This document shows positions 43,010 through 51,497 of a stretch of DNA of 64,000 bases, one piece after another. Position numbers and translations under genes: made by a program. Within the stretch, counting starts at the first letter, position 1, and the number at the start of each line of letters is the position of its first letter. The stretch is taken from NCBI GenBank assembly GCA_963590855.1, contig CAVAQT010000007.1, positions 18,631 to 82,630 on the forward strand, in the 5' to 3' direction. Source of the stretch: Ruminococcus_C sp963590855 (GTDB taxonomy: Bacteria; Bacillota; Clostridia; Oscillospirales; Ruminococcaceae). The notes under the pieces were generated by a model. It worked only from the letters and a program-made list of their open reading frames with translations, was not told the DNA's origin and searched no databases.

Positions 43010-43648
43010 TTAGAATAAACTCATGAAACCAATGGCTTTTCCTAGAATACGGATGCTGTCCAATTCTTCTCCCACATAGACCAAAGGGGAGTATGCCGGG
43101 TTCTCTGCTACCAGCTGCAGCCGCGCATGCTCCTGATCGTAGTAGACACGTTTCAGTGTGGCTTCATCGTCGATGATAACTGCGGCGATCTCGCCGTTTT
43201 CGACCATGGGCTGTCGGCGAATGAAAACTGCATCACCGTCATAAATTCGTGCGCCGATCATGCTGTCGCCCCGTGCCAGCAGGCAGAAATCTGCGGAAAT
43301 CTCTGCATCAGCTATGAGAAAGGTTTCGTGATCCTCCTGCGCAAAGATCGGCTCGCCGCAGGCGATCTCACCCAGAAGCGGAAAACGCTTCAATCGAATG
43401 GGACGCAGGTTCGGATAATCTTCTAAAGAGAATGGCTGTTCCTCGGTTTCGTCATATCCCAGAAGCCAGGCTTCTTTGACTTGCAGCGCTTTGGCGATCA
43501 GCCGCAGCTTGCTTTCCTTTGGGCGGAATGCGCCGGAGCAATACTGGCTCATGGTTGAGCGGCAGATGCCGGTTTTGCTGCATAAGTCAGATTGGGTCAT
43601 GTGTTTTTGCTGCATTGCCTGATGCAGCCGGTTATGAAATGTGTCCAT
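43010..43648 (-). CDS. LexA-like repressor: XRE helix-turn-helix fused to an S24 peptidase domain
   Basis: The 212-residue protein combines an N-terminal HTH_3 domain (MTQSDLCSKTGICRSTMSQYCSG) with a C-terminal S24/LexA-type autocleavage domain. GDSMIGARIYDGD holds the catalytic Ser in GDSM, and TLKRVYYD holds the catalytic Lys. The bond expected to be cut lies in GEIACGEPIFA: most relatives have Ala-Gly, and here it is Cys-Gly, still a plausible site. Such proteins repress until activated RecA-nucleoprotein or another signal triggers self-cleavage. An inverted repeat just downstream of its own -10 box suggests autorepression. There is no phage gene nearby, so it may be a chromosomal stress regulator. 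Confidence 0.88.
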   Translation of the reverse strand: MDTFHNRLHQAMQQKHMTQSDLCSKTGICRSTMSQYCSGAFRPKESKLRLIAKALQVKEAWLLGYDETEEQPFSLEDYPNLRPIRLKRFPLLGEIACGEPIFAQEDHETFLIADAEISADFCLLARGDSMIGARIYDGDAVFIRRQPMVENGEIAAVIIDDEATLKRVYYDQEHARLQLVAENPAYSPLVYVGEELDSIRILGKAIGFMSLF

Positions 43649-43662
43649 TTGCGGTTACCTCC

Positions 43663-43685
43663 GTTGTTCTGTTTTTCGGAACAAC
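43663..43685. promoter_or_regulatory. Inverted repeat operator of the S24-type repressor gene
   Basis: GTTGTTC and GAACAAC are separated by 9 bp and lie between the -10 box and the start codon, a typical place for autorepression. Spacing and symmetry fit a dimeric repressor. Confidence 0.6.
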
Positions 43686-43689
43686 TGCA

Positions 43690-43718
43690 TTATACCACGC
43701 ATTTAGGCAAAAGGCAAG
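43690..43718 (-). promoter_or_regulatory. Promoter of the S24-type repressor gene
   Basis: Minus strand: TTGCCT (43718-43713), 17 nt, TATAAT (43695-43690). Confidence 0.75.
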
Positions 43719-43927
43719 GGGATTCGTTAGATTTTTTGAAGAAAACCGACAGCTTTTCAAATTGTGCCGAAAAGCAGCTTGTTTTCTCTGTTGCAGTGAT
43801 TAGTCAAAACTAACTGAAAGAATTGATTTTTCAGCAATGCGAAACAAAGCTTTCTCAAAGCGAAATGCCAAAAAAGCACCGTATTTCCGCAAATCACTTT
43901 GCAAAACACACGCTGTGTCGAAAGCTG

Positions 43928-43956
43928 TTGATTTTTTCACAAGAAAATGGTATAAT
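43928..43956 (+). promoter_or_regulatory. Distal promoter upstream of fumC
   Basis: TTGATT (43928-43933), 17 nt, TATAAT (43951-43956). No gene starts between this and the proximal promoter, so it may be a second fumC promoter. Confidence 0.55.
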
Positions 43957-44067
43957 GCAAAATGGTGTGTCAGATACCCGTGCGGAACAATGACGGAATT
44001 TTGATGCTTGGGAGAAAGCAGGAGCATGACAGGAGTGTCTTGTTCATATAAAATTTGCGATTGTCCC

Positions 44068-44096
44068 TTGAAAAATTAGGTGGAATATGTTATAAT
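44068..44096 (+). promoter_or_regulatory. Proximal promoter of fumC
   Basis: TTGAAA (44068-44073), 17 nt, TATAAT (44091-44096). Start near 44103. Confidence 0.65.
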
Positions 44097-44102
44097 CTAA
44101 TA

Positions 44103-44458
44103 GATAGTACATCATGCTGTTCTTTTATGCAGAAGTGACGGCTTTTGCGAAGAAAGAACAATGATTTTTCTGTCGGGGATCGCCTTCGGCGTTCCGCTTT
44201 TCGTTCGGACAGGACGGTTTGACAGCAAAAAAGCTGTGCTGTCATGCACTGGTCTGCCCTGTAGCTGTTTATATGGGCGATCATGCTGTGCTGTGGCTTC
44301 GCAGGAGAGACTGCGGACAAGCAGCCCGTGCGGCGGACTGCAGCCAATGGCAGTGCAGCCTTTTGCCGGACAAAAAAGCGTCTGCGCCGGTTTCGGCGTC
44401 GTATCTTCCTGCTATCGCAGCAGGGCAACACCATAATTTCAAAATAGGAGAGATGAAC
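44103..44458 (+). other. Long GC-rich untranslated leader before fumC
   Basis: About 355 nt separate the predicted start from the fumC ATG. It contains local stems such as GGATCGCC-TTC-GGCGTTCC and CTGTC/GACAG, but I recognise no known RNA. A frame open from 44219 into fumC gives a Cys-rich, non-family extension and is probably not translated. Confidence 0.4.
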
Positions 44459-45835
44459 ATGGAGTATCGCATTGAACATGATTCGATGGGCGAAGTAAAA
44501 GTGCCTGCCGACAAGTATTGGGCAGCTCAGACAGAGCGCAGCCACGAGAATTTCCTGATCGGTGTAGGCATCGAGACCATGCCCCGTGAGATCACACACG
44601 CATTCGGCATCCTGAAAAAGGCTGCTGCAATGGCTAACCACAAGCTCCGCCCGGAGCGTATGACAGAGGAAAAGCTCTCTGCAATTTCCACTGCTTGTGA
44701 TGAGGTGATCTCCGGAAGCCTGAACGAGCATTTTCCGCTGGTCGTATGGCAGACCGGAAGCGGCACACAGTCGAATATGAACGCGAACGAGGTTATCGCA
44801 AACCGCGGTAACGAGGTCGCTGGAAAGAAGATCCTGCATCCGAATGATGATGTTAACATGAGCCAGTCTTCCAACGATACGTTCCCCACTGCAATGCATA
44901 TCTCCGCAGTTCTGGCGGTTGAGGATAAGGTTCTGCCGGCAATTGACGAATTGGTGGCAACTTTCCGCCGTCTGGAAGAAGAGCATGAAGGCATTGTAAA
45001 GAGCGGCAGAACCCATCTGCAGGATGCAACACCGATCAAGTTCTCTCAGGAGATCAGCGGATGGCGCACTTCTCTCGAGCGTGATCGCGAGATGCTCGTT
45101 TCTGCGCTGCCGTATCTGAAGACTCTGGCACTGGGCGGTACAGCTGTTGGTACCGGTCTGAATGCGCCGGAAGGCTTTGATGTAGAGGTTGCAAAGGCAG
45201 TTTCTGAACTGACCGGCAAGGAGTTTGTGACCGCTTCTAACAAGTTCCATGCTCTGACCAGCAAGGATGAGATCGTATTTGCACACGGCGCTTTGAAGGC
45301 TCTGGCAGCAGATATGATGAAGATCGCAAATGACGTGCGCTGGCTGGCAAGCGGCCCGAGAGACGGTCTGGGAGAGATCACCATTCCGGAAAATGAACCG
45401 GGTTCTTCCATTATGCCGGGCAAGGTAAATCCGACCCAGTGTGAGCAGGCAACTATGGTGGCTGTTCAGGTAATGGGCAACGATGTGGCAGTTGGCATGG
45501 CAGCTTCTCAGGGCAACTTTGAGTTGAATGTATTTATGCCGGTCTGCGCTTACAACTTCCTGCAGTCTGCACGTCTGCTGGCTGAGTCCATCATCTCCTT
45601 CAACAAGAACTGTGCAGTCGGCATCTGCGCAAACCGCGAGAAGATGCATCACAATCTGCACAATTCTCTGATGCTGGTAACAGCACTGAACCCCTATATC
45701 GGTTATGAGAATGCTGCAAAGACTGCAAAGAAGGCATTCCGTGACAACATCTCGCTGAAGGAAGCCTGTGTTGAGTTGGGATTCCTGACAGCTGAACGGT
45801 TCGACGAAGTGTTCCACCCGGAACAGATGGTCTGA
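44459..45835 (+). CDS. fumC: Class II fumarate hydratase
   Basis: FumC (458 residues) interconverts fumarate and L-malate; unlike class I fumarases it has no Fe-S cluster. Key blocks are QTERSHENFLIG at the N-terminus, GSGTQSNMNANEVIANR, SSNDTFPTAMHI, GRTHLQDATPIKFSQE with the catalytic His, and the signature GSSIMPGKVNPTQCEQ with the catalytic Ser loop. The ATG at 44459 lies 8 nt after AGGAG; the ATG at 44453 is too close. It precedes the hdr-flx-frd genes by 49 bp with no terminator. Fumarate made from malate would be the direct substrate of the reductase encoded downstream. Strong codon bias suggests high expression. Confidence 0.95.
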   Translation: MEYRIEHDSMGEVKVPADKYWAAQTERSHENFLIGVGIETMPREITHAFGILKKAAAMANHKLRPERMTEEKLSAISTACDEVISGSLNEHFPLVVWQTGSGTQSNMNANEVIANRGNEVAGKKILHPNDDVNMSQSSNDTFPTAMHISAVLAVEDKVLPAIDELVATFRRLEEEHEGIVKSGRTHLQDATPIKFSQEISGWRTSLERDREMLVSALPYLKTLALGGTAVGTGLNAPEGFDVEVAKAVSELTGKEFVTASNKFHALTSKDEIVFAHGALKALAADMMKIANDVRWLASGPRDGLGEITIPENEPGSSIMPGKVNPTQCEQATMVAVQVMGNDVAVGMAASQGNFELNVFMPVCAYNFLQSARLLAESIISFNKNCAVGICANREKMHHNLHNSLMLVTALNPYIGYENAAKTAKKAFRDNISLKEACVELGFLTAERFDEVFHPEQMV

Positions 45836-45841
45836 ACCGTC

Positions 45842-45855
45842 TGCGCTTCGGCGCA
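45842..45855 (+). repeat. UUCG-loop hairpin between fumC and hdrB
   Basis: TGCGC-TTCG-GCGCA is a stable small tetraloop hairpin, followed by A7 rather than Ts. It is likely an mRNA stability or processing element inside the operon, not a terminator. Confidence 0.5.
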
Positions 45856-45884
45856 AAAAAACAGGAAGGAAAGGTAGTTTTGCT

Positions 45885-46667
45885 ATGACATACAGTTATT
45901 TTCCGGGCTGTACCTTAAAGACCAAGGCGAAAGACCTCGATCACTATGCCCGGATCTCTGCTGAAGCACTGGGCTTTACGCTGGAAGAACTTCCGGATTG
46001 GCAGTGCTGCGGCGGTGTGTATCCAATGGCGAAGAATGAGATCGCAACCAAGCTCTCATCCATTCGTGCACTGGCAAAAGCAAAGGAACTGGGCCAGCCG
46101 CTGGTCACCCTCTGCTCTGCCTGTCATAATGTCATCAAGCAGGTCAATCACGACATGCAGACGGATGACAACATCGTACTGAAAGCAAACAATTATCTGA
46201 AGCTGGATGAGCCGTATCAGGGCGAGACCGAAGTTCTGCACTATCTCGAAGTGCTGCGTGACAAGGTCGGCTTCGATGAACTGAAAAAGAAAGTGGTCAA
46301 TCCGCTGAAGGGCAAGAAGATCGCCGCATATTACGGATGTCTGCTGCTCCGCCCGGGAAAGACCATGCAGATGGATAATCCGGAAAATCCGAAGATCCTG
46401 GAAGATTTCATCCGTGCCATCGGTGCAACACCGGTGCTGTATCCCATGCGCAATGAGTGCTGCGGCGGATATCTGACACTGGACGAAAAGTCTGTGGCAC
46501 AGTCCAGAAGCAACAAGGTGATGACCAGCGCCAAGGATCACGGCGCTGATATGGTAATCACCGCATGTCCGCTCTGTCTGTACAACCTCCAGAAGAATTC
46601 CGGCGTTTCGGATCTGCCGGTCGTATACTTTACCGAGCTGCTGGCTGAAGCACTCGGTCTGAAATAA
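45885..46667 (+). CDS. hdrB: Heterodisulfide reductase subunit B homologue (two CCG domains)
   Basis: HdrB (260 residues) is the catalytic subunit of heterodisulfide reductases and of bacterial Hdr complexes. It binds two non-cubane [4Fe-4S] clusters through CCG motifs. Both motifs are complete: Cys9, Cys41-Cys42, Cys77, Cys80 and Cys152, Cys192-Cys193, Cys228, Cys231. The protein is soluble. In methanogens it reduces CoM-S-S-CoB; bacteria lack that substrate, and in Desulfovibrio HdrABC works with FlxABCD. Here it begins a run of nine redox genes that ends with a fumarate reductase, so it may pass electrons there or to a thiol intermediate. It follows fumC by 49 bp and precedes hdrC by 12 bp. 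Confidence 0.92.
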   Translation: MTYSYFPGCTLKTKAKDLDHYARISAEALGFTLEELPDWQCCGGVYPMAKNEIATKLSSIRALAKAKELGQPLVTLCSACHNVIKQVNHDMQTDDNIVLKANNYLKLDEPYQGETEVLHYLEVLRDKVGFDELKKKVVNPLKGKKIAAYYGCLLLRPGKTMQMDNPENPKILEDFIRAIGATPVLYPMRNECCGGYLTLDEKSVAQSRSNKVMTSAKDHGADMVITACPLCLYNLQKNSGVSDLPVVYFTELLAEALGLK

Positions 46668-46679
46668 GGAGGAACGGAA

Positions 46680-47060
46680 ATGGCAGATTTGAAAGAACTC
46701 GTTCTGACAACCAGCGGCGTCAATCCGCTGAAGTGCATGCGCTGCGGTAAGTGCAGCGGCACTTGTCCGTCTTATGATGCAATGGAATATCATCCGCATC
46801 AGTTCGTGTATATGGTGGAAAAGGGCGATATCGAAAAGCTGATGGCATCGAAGTCCATCTATACATGTCTCTCCTGCTTTGCCTGCGTAGAACGCTGCCC
46901 GCGTGACGTAGAACCGGCAAAACTGGTGGAAGCAGTTCGTCTGGCTGTTGTCCGTCAGCAGGGACAGAATCACCTGAAATCGGATCAGATCCCCGAGATG
47001 CTGGACGACGATTTGCCGCAGCAGGCAATTGTCAGTGCGTTCCGGAAATACAGCAAATAA
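46680..47060 (+). CDS. hdrC: Heterodisulfide reductase subunit C homologue
   Basis: HdrC (126 residues) carries two cubane [4Fe-4S] clusters that link HdrA to HdrB. The ligands are all present: Cys19, 22, 25 and 29 (CMRCGKCSGTCP) and Cys63, 66, 69 and 73 (CLSCFACVERCP). There is no membrane anchor. It is about 60 residues shorter than the methanogen subunit, as in other bacterial Hdr sets. It lies 12 bp after hdrB and 12 bp before hdrA, with strong AAGGAGG sites at each, consistent with balanced synthesis of one complex. Confidence 0.92.
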   Translation: MADLKELVLTTSGVNPLKCMRCGKCSGTCPSYDAMEYHPHQFVYMVEKGDIEKLMASKSIYTCLSCFACVERCPRDVEPAKLVEAVRLAVVRQQGQNHLKSDQIPEMLDDDLPQQAIVSAFRKYSK

Positions 47061-47072
47061 GGAGGCATAAAA

Positions 47073-49073
47073 ATGCGGAGAATTGGTGTTTTTGTATGCC
47101 ACTGCGGTACGAACATTGCGGCGACCGTTGATGTAAAAACCGTTGCAGAGACTCTTGGAAAAGAGCCGGCAGTCGTTTTTGCAACCGACTATCCCTATAT
47201 GTGCTCAGAGGCAGGCCAAAACATAATCAAAGATGCGATTAAGGAGTATCAGCTGGAGGGCGTTGTAGTATGTTCATGTTCCCCTCGTATGCATGAGGCA
47301 ACTTTCCGTAAGACAGTTGCAGCAGCCGGCCTGAACCCCTATATGCTGGAAGTCGCAAATATCCGTGAGCAGTGCTCATGGATTCATAAAGATATTCAGG
47401 AAGCAACCGCAAAGGCAATTGTTCTCGGACGCGCCGCTATTGCAAAGGTGCTGCTGAATACACCGCTGATCGCAGGCGAAAGCCCGGTAACCAAGCGCGC
47501 TTTGGTCATCGGCGGCGGTATCGCAGGTATCCAGACTGCTCTGGATATCGCAGATGCAGGCTATCCGGTTGATATCGTAGAAAAAGAACCCACCATCGGC
47601 GGTAAGATGACACAGATCGATAAGACATTCCCGACTCTGGACTGCTCTTCCTGTATCCTGACTCCGAAGATGGTAGAATGTGCTCAGAACGACAAGATCA
47701 CGATCTACTCCTATAGTGAAGTAGAAGCTGTGACAGGTTTCGTAGGCAACTTCAGCGTCAAGATCCGCCGCAAGGCTCGTTTTGTCGATGAGGATAAGTG
47801 TACCGGATGCGGCGCTTGTACAGAAAAGTGCCCGGTAAAGAACATTCCGGACGCATACAACCTGGGACTGAGCAACCGTCATGCAGCTTACATCCCGTTT
47901 GCACAGGCAATCCCGAACGTCGCTGTTCTGGACTCTACCCGCTGCATCAAGCTCACCAAGGGCAAGTGCGGTCTGTGCTCTAAGGTATGTTCTGCCGGCG
48001 CGATCAACTATGAGCAGCAGGAGACCATCGTAGAAGAAAAGTACGGTGCAATCGTCGCTGCAACTGGTTATAATCCCATCAACATCGACGGCTATGATGA
48101 ATTTGCATATTCTCAGAGCAAGGATGTTGTGACTTCTCTGGAATTCGAGAGAATCCTCAAGGCAGATGGCCCGACCGACGGTCACCTGCAGCGTCTGTCC
48201 GACGGCAAACAGCCGAAGACACTGGTATTTGTACAGTGTGTCGGCAGCCGTGAATCCGGCTCTCAGCATGGCTGCGGTAAGGAATACTGCTCCAAGATCT
48301 GCTGCATGTATACTGCAAAGCACGCAATGCTGTGCCGTGAAAAATATCCGGATACTGACGTTTATGTATTCTATATCGATGTTCGTACACCGGGTAAGAA
48401 CTATGATGAGTTCTATCGCCGCGCTGTAGAACAGTATGGCGTACACTATATTAAGGGCATGGTCGGCAAGGTAGCGCCTCAGGCTGACGGTTCACTGGAT
48501 GTTCAGGCATCTGATCTGATTTCCAATGAGCAGCTGCATATCAAGGCAGACATGGTCGTTCTGGCTGCTGCAATTGAAGCTGACAAGAGCGCCCGCCCGC
48601 TGGCAACTATGCTGACAGCCAGCATGGATACCAACGACTTCTTTACCGAAGCACACGCAAAGCTGCGTCCGGTAGAGTCTCCGACTGCCGGCGTATTCCT
48701 CTCCGGCGTCTGCCAGGGACCGAAGGATATCCCGGAAACTGTTGCACAGGCTGGTGCAGCTGCTTCTAAGGTAATCGGCCTGCTGGCAAAGGATAAGCTG
48801 TCCTGCAACCCGTGCGTATCTCACTCGGATCCCATGAAGTGCAATGGCTGCTCGTCCTGCGCAAATGTTTGCCCGTATGGCGCAATCACATATGAGGAGA
48901 AGGACTTCAGCCGCCGTCAGGACGGCTCCATGATTCGTCGTGTGGCAATTGTCAATGAGGCAGTATGTCAGGGCTGCGGTGCTTGTACCGTTGCATGCCC
49001 GTCCGGCGCAATGGATCTGAAGGGCTTCGCAACCGGTCAGATTATGGCGGAGGTAGATGCAATATGCAAGTAA
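47073..49073 (+). CDS. hdrA: Heterodisulfide reductase subunit A homologue (bifurcating flavoprotein)
   Basis: HdrA (666 residues) is the FAD subunit at which electron bifurcation takes place in methanogen MvhADG-HdrABC. Domains in order: an N-terminal part with CHCGTNI, CSCSPRMHEATFR and REQCSWIH; a thioredoxin-reductase-like FAD domain with VIGGGIAGIQTALDIADAG (about 147-165), TLDCSSCILTPKM and two inserted Fe-S motifs (CTGCGACTEKCP and CGLCSKVC); and a C-terminal ferredoxin domain with CNGCSSCANVCP and CQGCGACTVACP. It is therefore a full-length, multi-cluster protein. The C-terminal ferredoxin domain is the usual exit for low-potential electrons. Its stop overlaps the mvhD-like start by 10 bp. 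Strong codon bias. Confidence 0.93.
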   Translation: MRRIGVFVCHCGTNIAATVDVKTVAETLGKEPAVVFATDYPYMCSEAGQNIIKDAIKEYQLEGVVVCSCSPRMHEATFRKTVAAAGLNPYMLEVANIREQCSWIHKDIQEATAKAIVLGRAAIAKVLLNTPLIAGESPVTKRALVIGGGIAGIQTALDIADAGYPVDIVEKEPTIGGKMTQIDKTFPTLDCSSCILTPKMVECAQNDKITIYSYSEVEAVTGFVGNFSVKIRRKARFVDEDKCTGCGACTEKCPVKNIPDAYNLGLSNRHAAYIPFAQAIPNVAVLDSTRCIKLTKGKCGLCSKVCSAGAINYEQQETIVEEKYGAIVAATGYNPINIDGYDEFAYSQSKDVVTSLEFERILKADGPTDGHLQRLSDGKQPKTLVFVQCVGSRESGSQHGCGKEYCSKICCMYTAKHAMLCREKYPDTDVYVFYIDVRTPGKNYDEFYRRAVEQYGVHYIKGMVGKVAPQADGSLDVQASDLISNEQLHIKADMVVLAAAIEADKSARPLATMLTASMDTNDFFTEAHAKLRPVESPTAGVFLSGVCQGPKDIPETVAQAGAAASKVIGLLAKDKLSCNPCVSHSDPMKCNGCSSCANVCPYGAITYEEKDFSRRQDGSMIRRVAIVNEAVCQGCGACTVACPSGAMDLKGFATGQIMAEVDAICK

Positions 49074-49504
49074 ATCAGGAATTTAGACCGAAAATCGTCG
49101 CATTCTGCTGTAACTGGTGTTCTTATGCAGGTGCAGACCTTGCGGGTACAAACCGCTCCAACTATCCGGCAGACGTCAAGATCATTCGTGTACCTTGCTC
49201 CTGCCGTGTGAATCCGCTCTTTATTCTGCGCGCATTCCAGCGTGGTGCTGATGGTGTGATCCTCTGCGGCTGTCACCCGGGTGACTGCCACTACACCACT
49301 GGTAACTATTATGCTCGCCGCAGAATGACACTGCTGTTCTCTATGCTGGATTATCTGGGCATCGAGAAAGAGCGTACCCGTGTAGAATGGGTATCCGCCG
49401 CAGAAGGTGCAAAGTTTGCTGCAACCATGAATGAGTTTGTAGAAACAGTTACTGCACTGGGCGAGAACAAGAGACTGGAGGATCTGAGATGCAAAGCGAA
49501 ATGA
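49064..49504 (+). CDS. MvhD/FlxD-like iron-sulfur subunit
   Basis: The 146-residue protein is a hydrogenase iron-sulfur subunit (MvhD family). In methanogens MvhD connects the hydrogenase to HdrA; in Desulfovibrio the homologue is FlxD. The [2Fe-2S]-binding cysteines are CCNWC (15-19), CSC (45-47), CGC (68-70) and Cys75 of PGDC. GADGVILCGCHPGDCHY is the family hallmark. The ATG at 49064 overlaps the hdrA stop and has GGAGG 10 nt upstream; longer readings start inside hdrA. With no MvhA/G hydrogenase genes nearby, the partner must be the three downstream gene products, as in Flx sets. Confidence 0.9.
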   Translation: MQVNQEFRPKIVAFCCNWCSYAGADLAGTNRSNYPADVKIIRVPCSCRVNPLFILRAFQRGADGVILCGCHPGDCHYTTGNYYARRRMTLLFSMLDYLGIEKERTRVEWVSAAEGAKFAATMNEFVETVTALGENKRLEDLRCKAK

Positions 49505-50463
49505 TGAAAAGAGCCTCCGAGCTGTTGGCAGACGGCACTGTTGTCCGTGTGCTGGGTTGGAAAAACGGTGAGTTTGTCTACGATCCCACACCGGCCGTGT
49601 TCGATTCTGCAGAAGCTCTGGAAAAGGATTTTGTATATCACGATTTTTGCGGCAGCAATCTGTCGAAGTATCTGATCAAGCTGTCTAAGCTGGAGGGCAA
49701 GACTCTGGTTTTCCTGAAGCCCTGTGATTCCTACAGCTTCAACCAGCTGCTGACAGAACACCGCATCAAGCGGGAAAATGTCTACATTATCGGTATTCCC
49801 TGTGACGGAAAGCTGGATCCGGATACGGTTCGTGCTTCCGGCGCTGAGGGTATTCTGGGCGTCTCTACAGACGGTGATACCGTTAAGGTTGACACAATGT
49901 ACGGTGAAGTGACACTCAGCAAGAAGGATTGCCTGCTGGAACGCTGTCAGGTCTGCAAGAGCCACAAGGTCGTTGTCTATGACGAAATGCTGGGCGAAAA
50001 CGGAGAAGAAAATCCGGAGAGCGGCAGATTTGATATGGTTGAAAAGCTGGAGGCAATGACACCGGATGAGCGCTTTGCGTTCTGGCGCGGTGAACTGTCC
50101 CGCTGCATCCGCTGCAATGCCTGCCGCAATATCTGCCCGGCGTGCAGCTGCGAGCAGTGCGTATTTGACAACCCGGCTTCCGGTGTGTCTCAGAAGGCAG
50201 CAGCAGATTCCTTTGAAGAGAATATGTTCCACATCATCCGTGCGTTCCACGTTGCCGGCCGCTGTACCGACTGCGGAGAATGCTCCAGAGTATGTCCGCA
50301 GCACATTCCGCTCCATCTGTTGAACCGGAAGTTCATCAAGGATATTGACACCTATTATGGTGACTATCAGGCAGGCGCAGAGGCAGGAAGCCGTGCACCG
50401 CTGGTGAACTTCACGAAGGAAGACTGCGAGCCGAGCGTGGTTTATAAAGGAGGCAGCAAGTAA
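49489..50463 (+). CDS. Flx-type Fe-S subunit with two [4Fe-4S] motifs
   Basis: This 324-residue soluble protein has an N-terminal alpha/beta part (VFLKPCDSYSFNQLL and IIGIPCDGKLD, a pattern shared with FrhB/FdhB-like proteins) and two cubane cluster motifs. The first is Cys206, 209, 212 and 216 (CIRCNACRNICP), followed by extra Cys219, 221 and 224. The second is Cys259, 262, 265 and 269 (CTDCGECSRVCP). I place it with the Fe-S subunits of Flx complexes (FlxB or FlxC); which letter applies I cannot tell by eye. It overlaps the mvhD-like gene by 16 bp, and its stop overlaps the next start. Its likely job is electron transfer between the NAD(P)H subunit and HdrA. Confidence 0.8.
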   Translation: MQSEMMKRASELLADGTVVRVLGWKNGEFVYDPTPAVFDSAEALEKDFVYHDFCGSNLSKYLIKLSKLEGKTLVFLKPCDSYSFNQLLTEHRIKRENVYIIGIPCDGKLDPDTVRASGAEGILGVSTDGDTVKVDTMYGEVTLSKKDCLLERCQVCKSHKVVVYDEMLGENGEENPESGRFDMVEKLEAMTPDERFAFWRGELSRCIRCNACRNICPACSCEQCVFDNPASGVSQKAAADSFEENMFHIIRAFHVAGRCTDCGECSRVCPQHIPLHLLNRKFIKDIDTYYGDYQAGAEAGSRAPLVNFTKEDCEPSVVYKGGSK

Positions 50464-51497
50464 TGAAAAAAGTATCTCGATCCAATCTGGACGCTTTGTT
50501 CGCTGCCATCGCAGAAGCAAAGAAGCTCTACCTGCCGGTTGCTGACGGAGATGACGAAAAGCGCGGCGCGAAGTATGCTGTATGGACACCGGAGGCAAAG
50601 TATGCTTCTGAAGCTGTCAATACCGTTCGCAGCGCAAAGGATTTCTTCTTCCCGCAGGTAGAGAACATGGTAAACTTCAAGGTAAACGGCAAGAAGATCG
50701 AAGTAGATGACATCCGGACAGAGTGCGAAGATTTCGTGATCTTTGGCGTTCGTGCCTGTGATGCAGCAAGCTTCAAGATCCTGGACAGCGTATATCTGTC
50801 TGAGCCGGTAGATACCTTCTATCAGAATCGCCGGGAGCATGGCGTTGTCATGACAATGTCCTGCACCAAGCCTAGCGAGACCTGTTTCTGTTCTGTATTC
50901 GGCATTGATGCGGCAGAGCCTGCGGGCGATGTCAGCTGCTGGATGACAGAGGATGCTGTTCTGATGCAGGCAAACACCGAAAAGGGTGAAGCACTGCTGG
51001 CATCCCTGCCTATGCTGGAAGATGCTGCAGACGATGCAGCAGAAGAATCCAAGGCAAAGACCAAGGCAATCCTGGAAAAGCTGCCGCTGAAGAACCTGTC
51101 TACAGATTCCTTCGGCGGAGACAAGCTCATGGAACTGTTCAATTCGGACAAGTGGGCTGGTCTGTCGGAAGCATGTCTGGGCTGCGGTACTTGTACTTTC
51201 GTTTGCCCGACTTGTCAGTGCTATGACATCCGCGACTATGATACTGGTCACGGCGTTCAGCGTTTCCGCTGCTGGGACAGCTGCATGTACTCTGACTTTA
51301 CAAAGACAGCCGGCGGTCAGCCGCGTCCGACACAGATCGAGCGGTTCCGTCAGCGTTTCATGCACAAGCTGGTGTACTATCCGGCAAACAATGAAGGCGT
51401 ATTCGGTTGTGTAGGCTGCGGCCGCTGCATGAAGAGCTGCCCGATTTCCATGAACATTGTAAAGGTCATGAAGACTTTAGGGGAGGGTAACGCATGA
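50463..51497 (+). CDS. Flx-type Fe-S subunit, AsrA-like
   Basis: The 344-residue soluble protein resembles anaerobic sulfite reductase subunit A and the matching hydrogenase subunits. An N-terminal domain with FVIFGVRACDAASFKILD is followed by MSCTKPSETCFCSVFG. Two [4Fe-4S] motifs close the protein: CLGCGTCTFVCPTCQC and CVGCGRCMKSCP. No sulfite reductase catalytic gene (AsrC) is present, so it is an electron carrier in this complex rather than part of an Asr enzyme. Start and stop both overlap the neighbouring genes by one to four bases, so translation is coupled. In Flx nomenclature it is one of FlxB/FlxC. Confidence 0.8.
   Translation: MKKVSRSNLDALFAAIAEAKKLYLPVADGDDEKRGAKYAVWTPEAKYASEAVNTVRSAKDFFFPQVENMVNFKVNGKKIEVDDIRTECEDFVIFGVRACDAASFKILDSVYLSEPVDTFYQNRREHGVVMTMSCTKPSETCFCSVFGIDAAEPAGDVSCWMTEDAVLMQANTEKGEALLASLPMLEDAADDAAEESKAKTKAILEKLPLKNLSTDSFGGDKLMELFNSDKWAGLSEACLGCGTCTFVCPTCQCYDIRDYDTGHGVQRFRCWDSCMYSDFTKTAGGQPRPTQIERFRQRFMHKLVYYPANNEGVFGCVGCGRCMKSCPISMNIVKVMKTLGEGNA

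Noticed and set aside
43519..43813. Two short plus-strand frames over the S24 repressor gene start
   Set aside because: Antisense to the HTH-coding region and operator; Cys/Phe-rich without recognisable domain.
44219..44458. N-terminal extension of fumC by 80 codons
   Set aside because: No fumarase has such an extension; a good ribosome site and the family N-terminus support the ATG at 44459. Kept as untranslated leader.
44090..45856. 588-codon minus-strand frame opposite fumC
   Set aside because: Shadow of the strongly codon-biased fumC; no motif and no ribosome site.
45885..51497. Methanogen-type CoM-CoB heterodisulfide reductase function
   Set aside because: Gene content is bacterial (dockerin, SpoIIID, PNPase, HprK) and no CoM or CoB synthesis genes are present, so the methanogen substrate is not expected.
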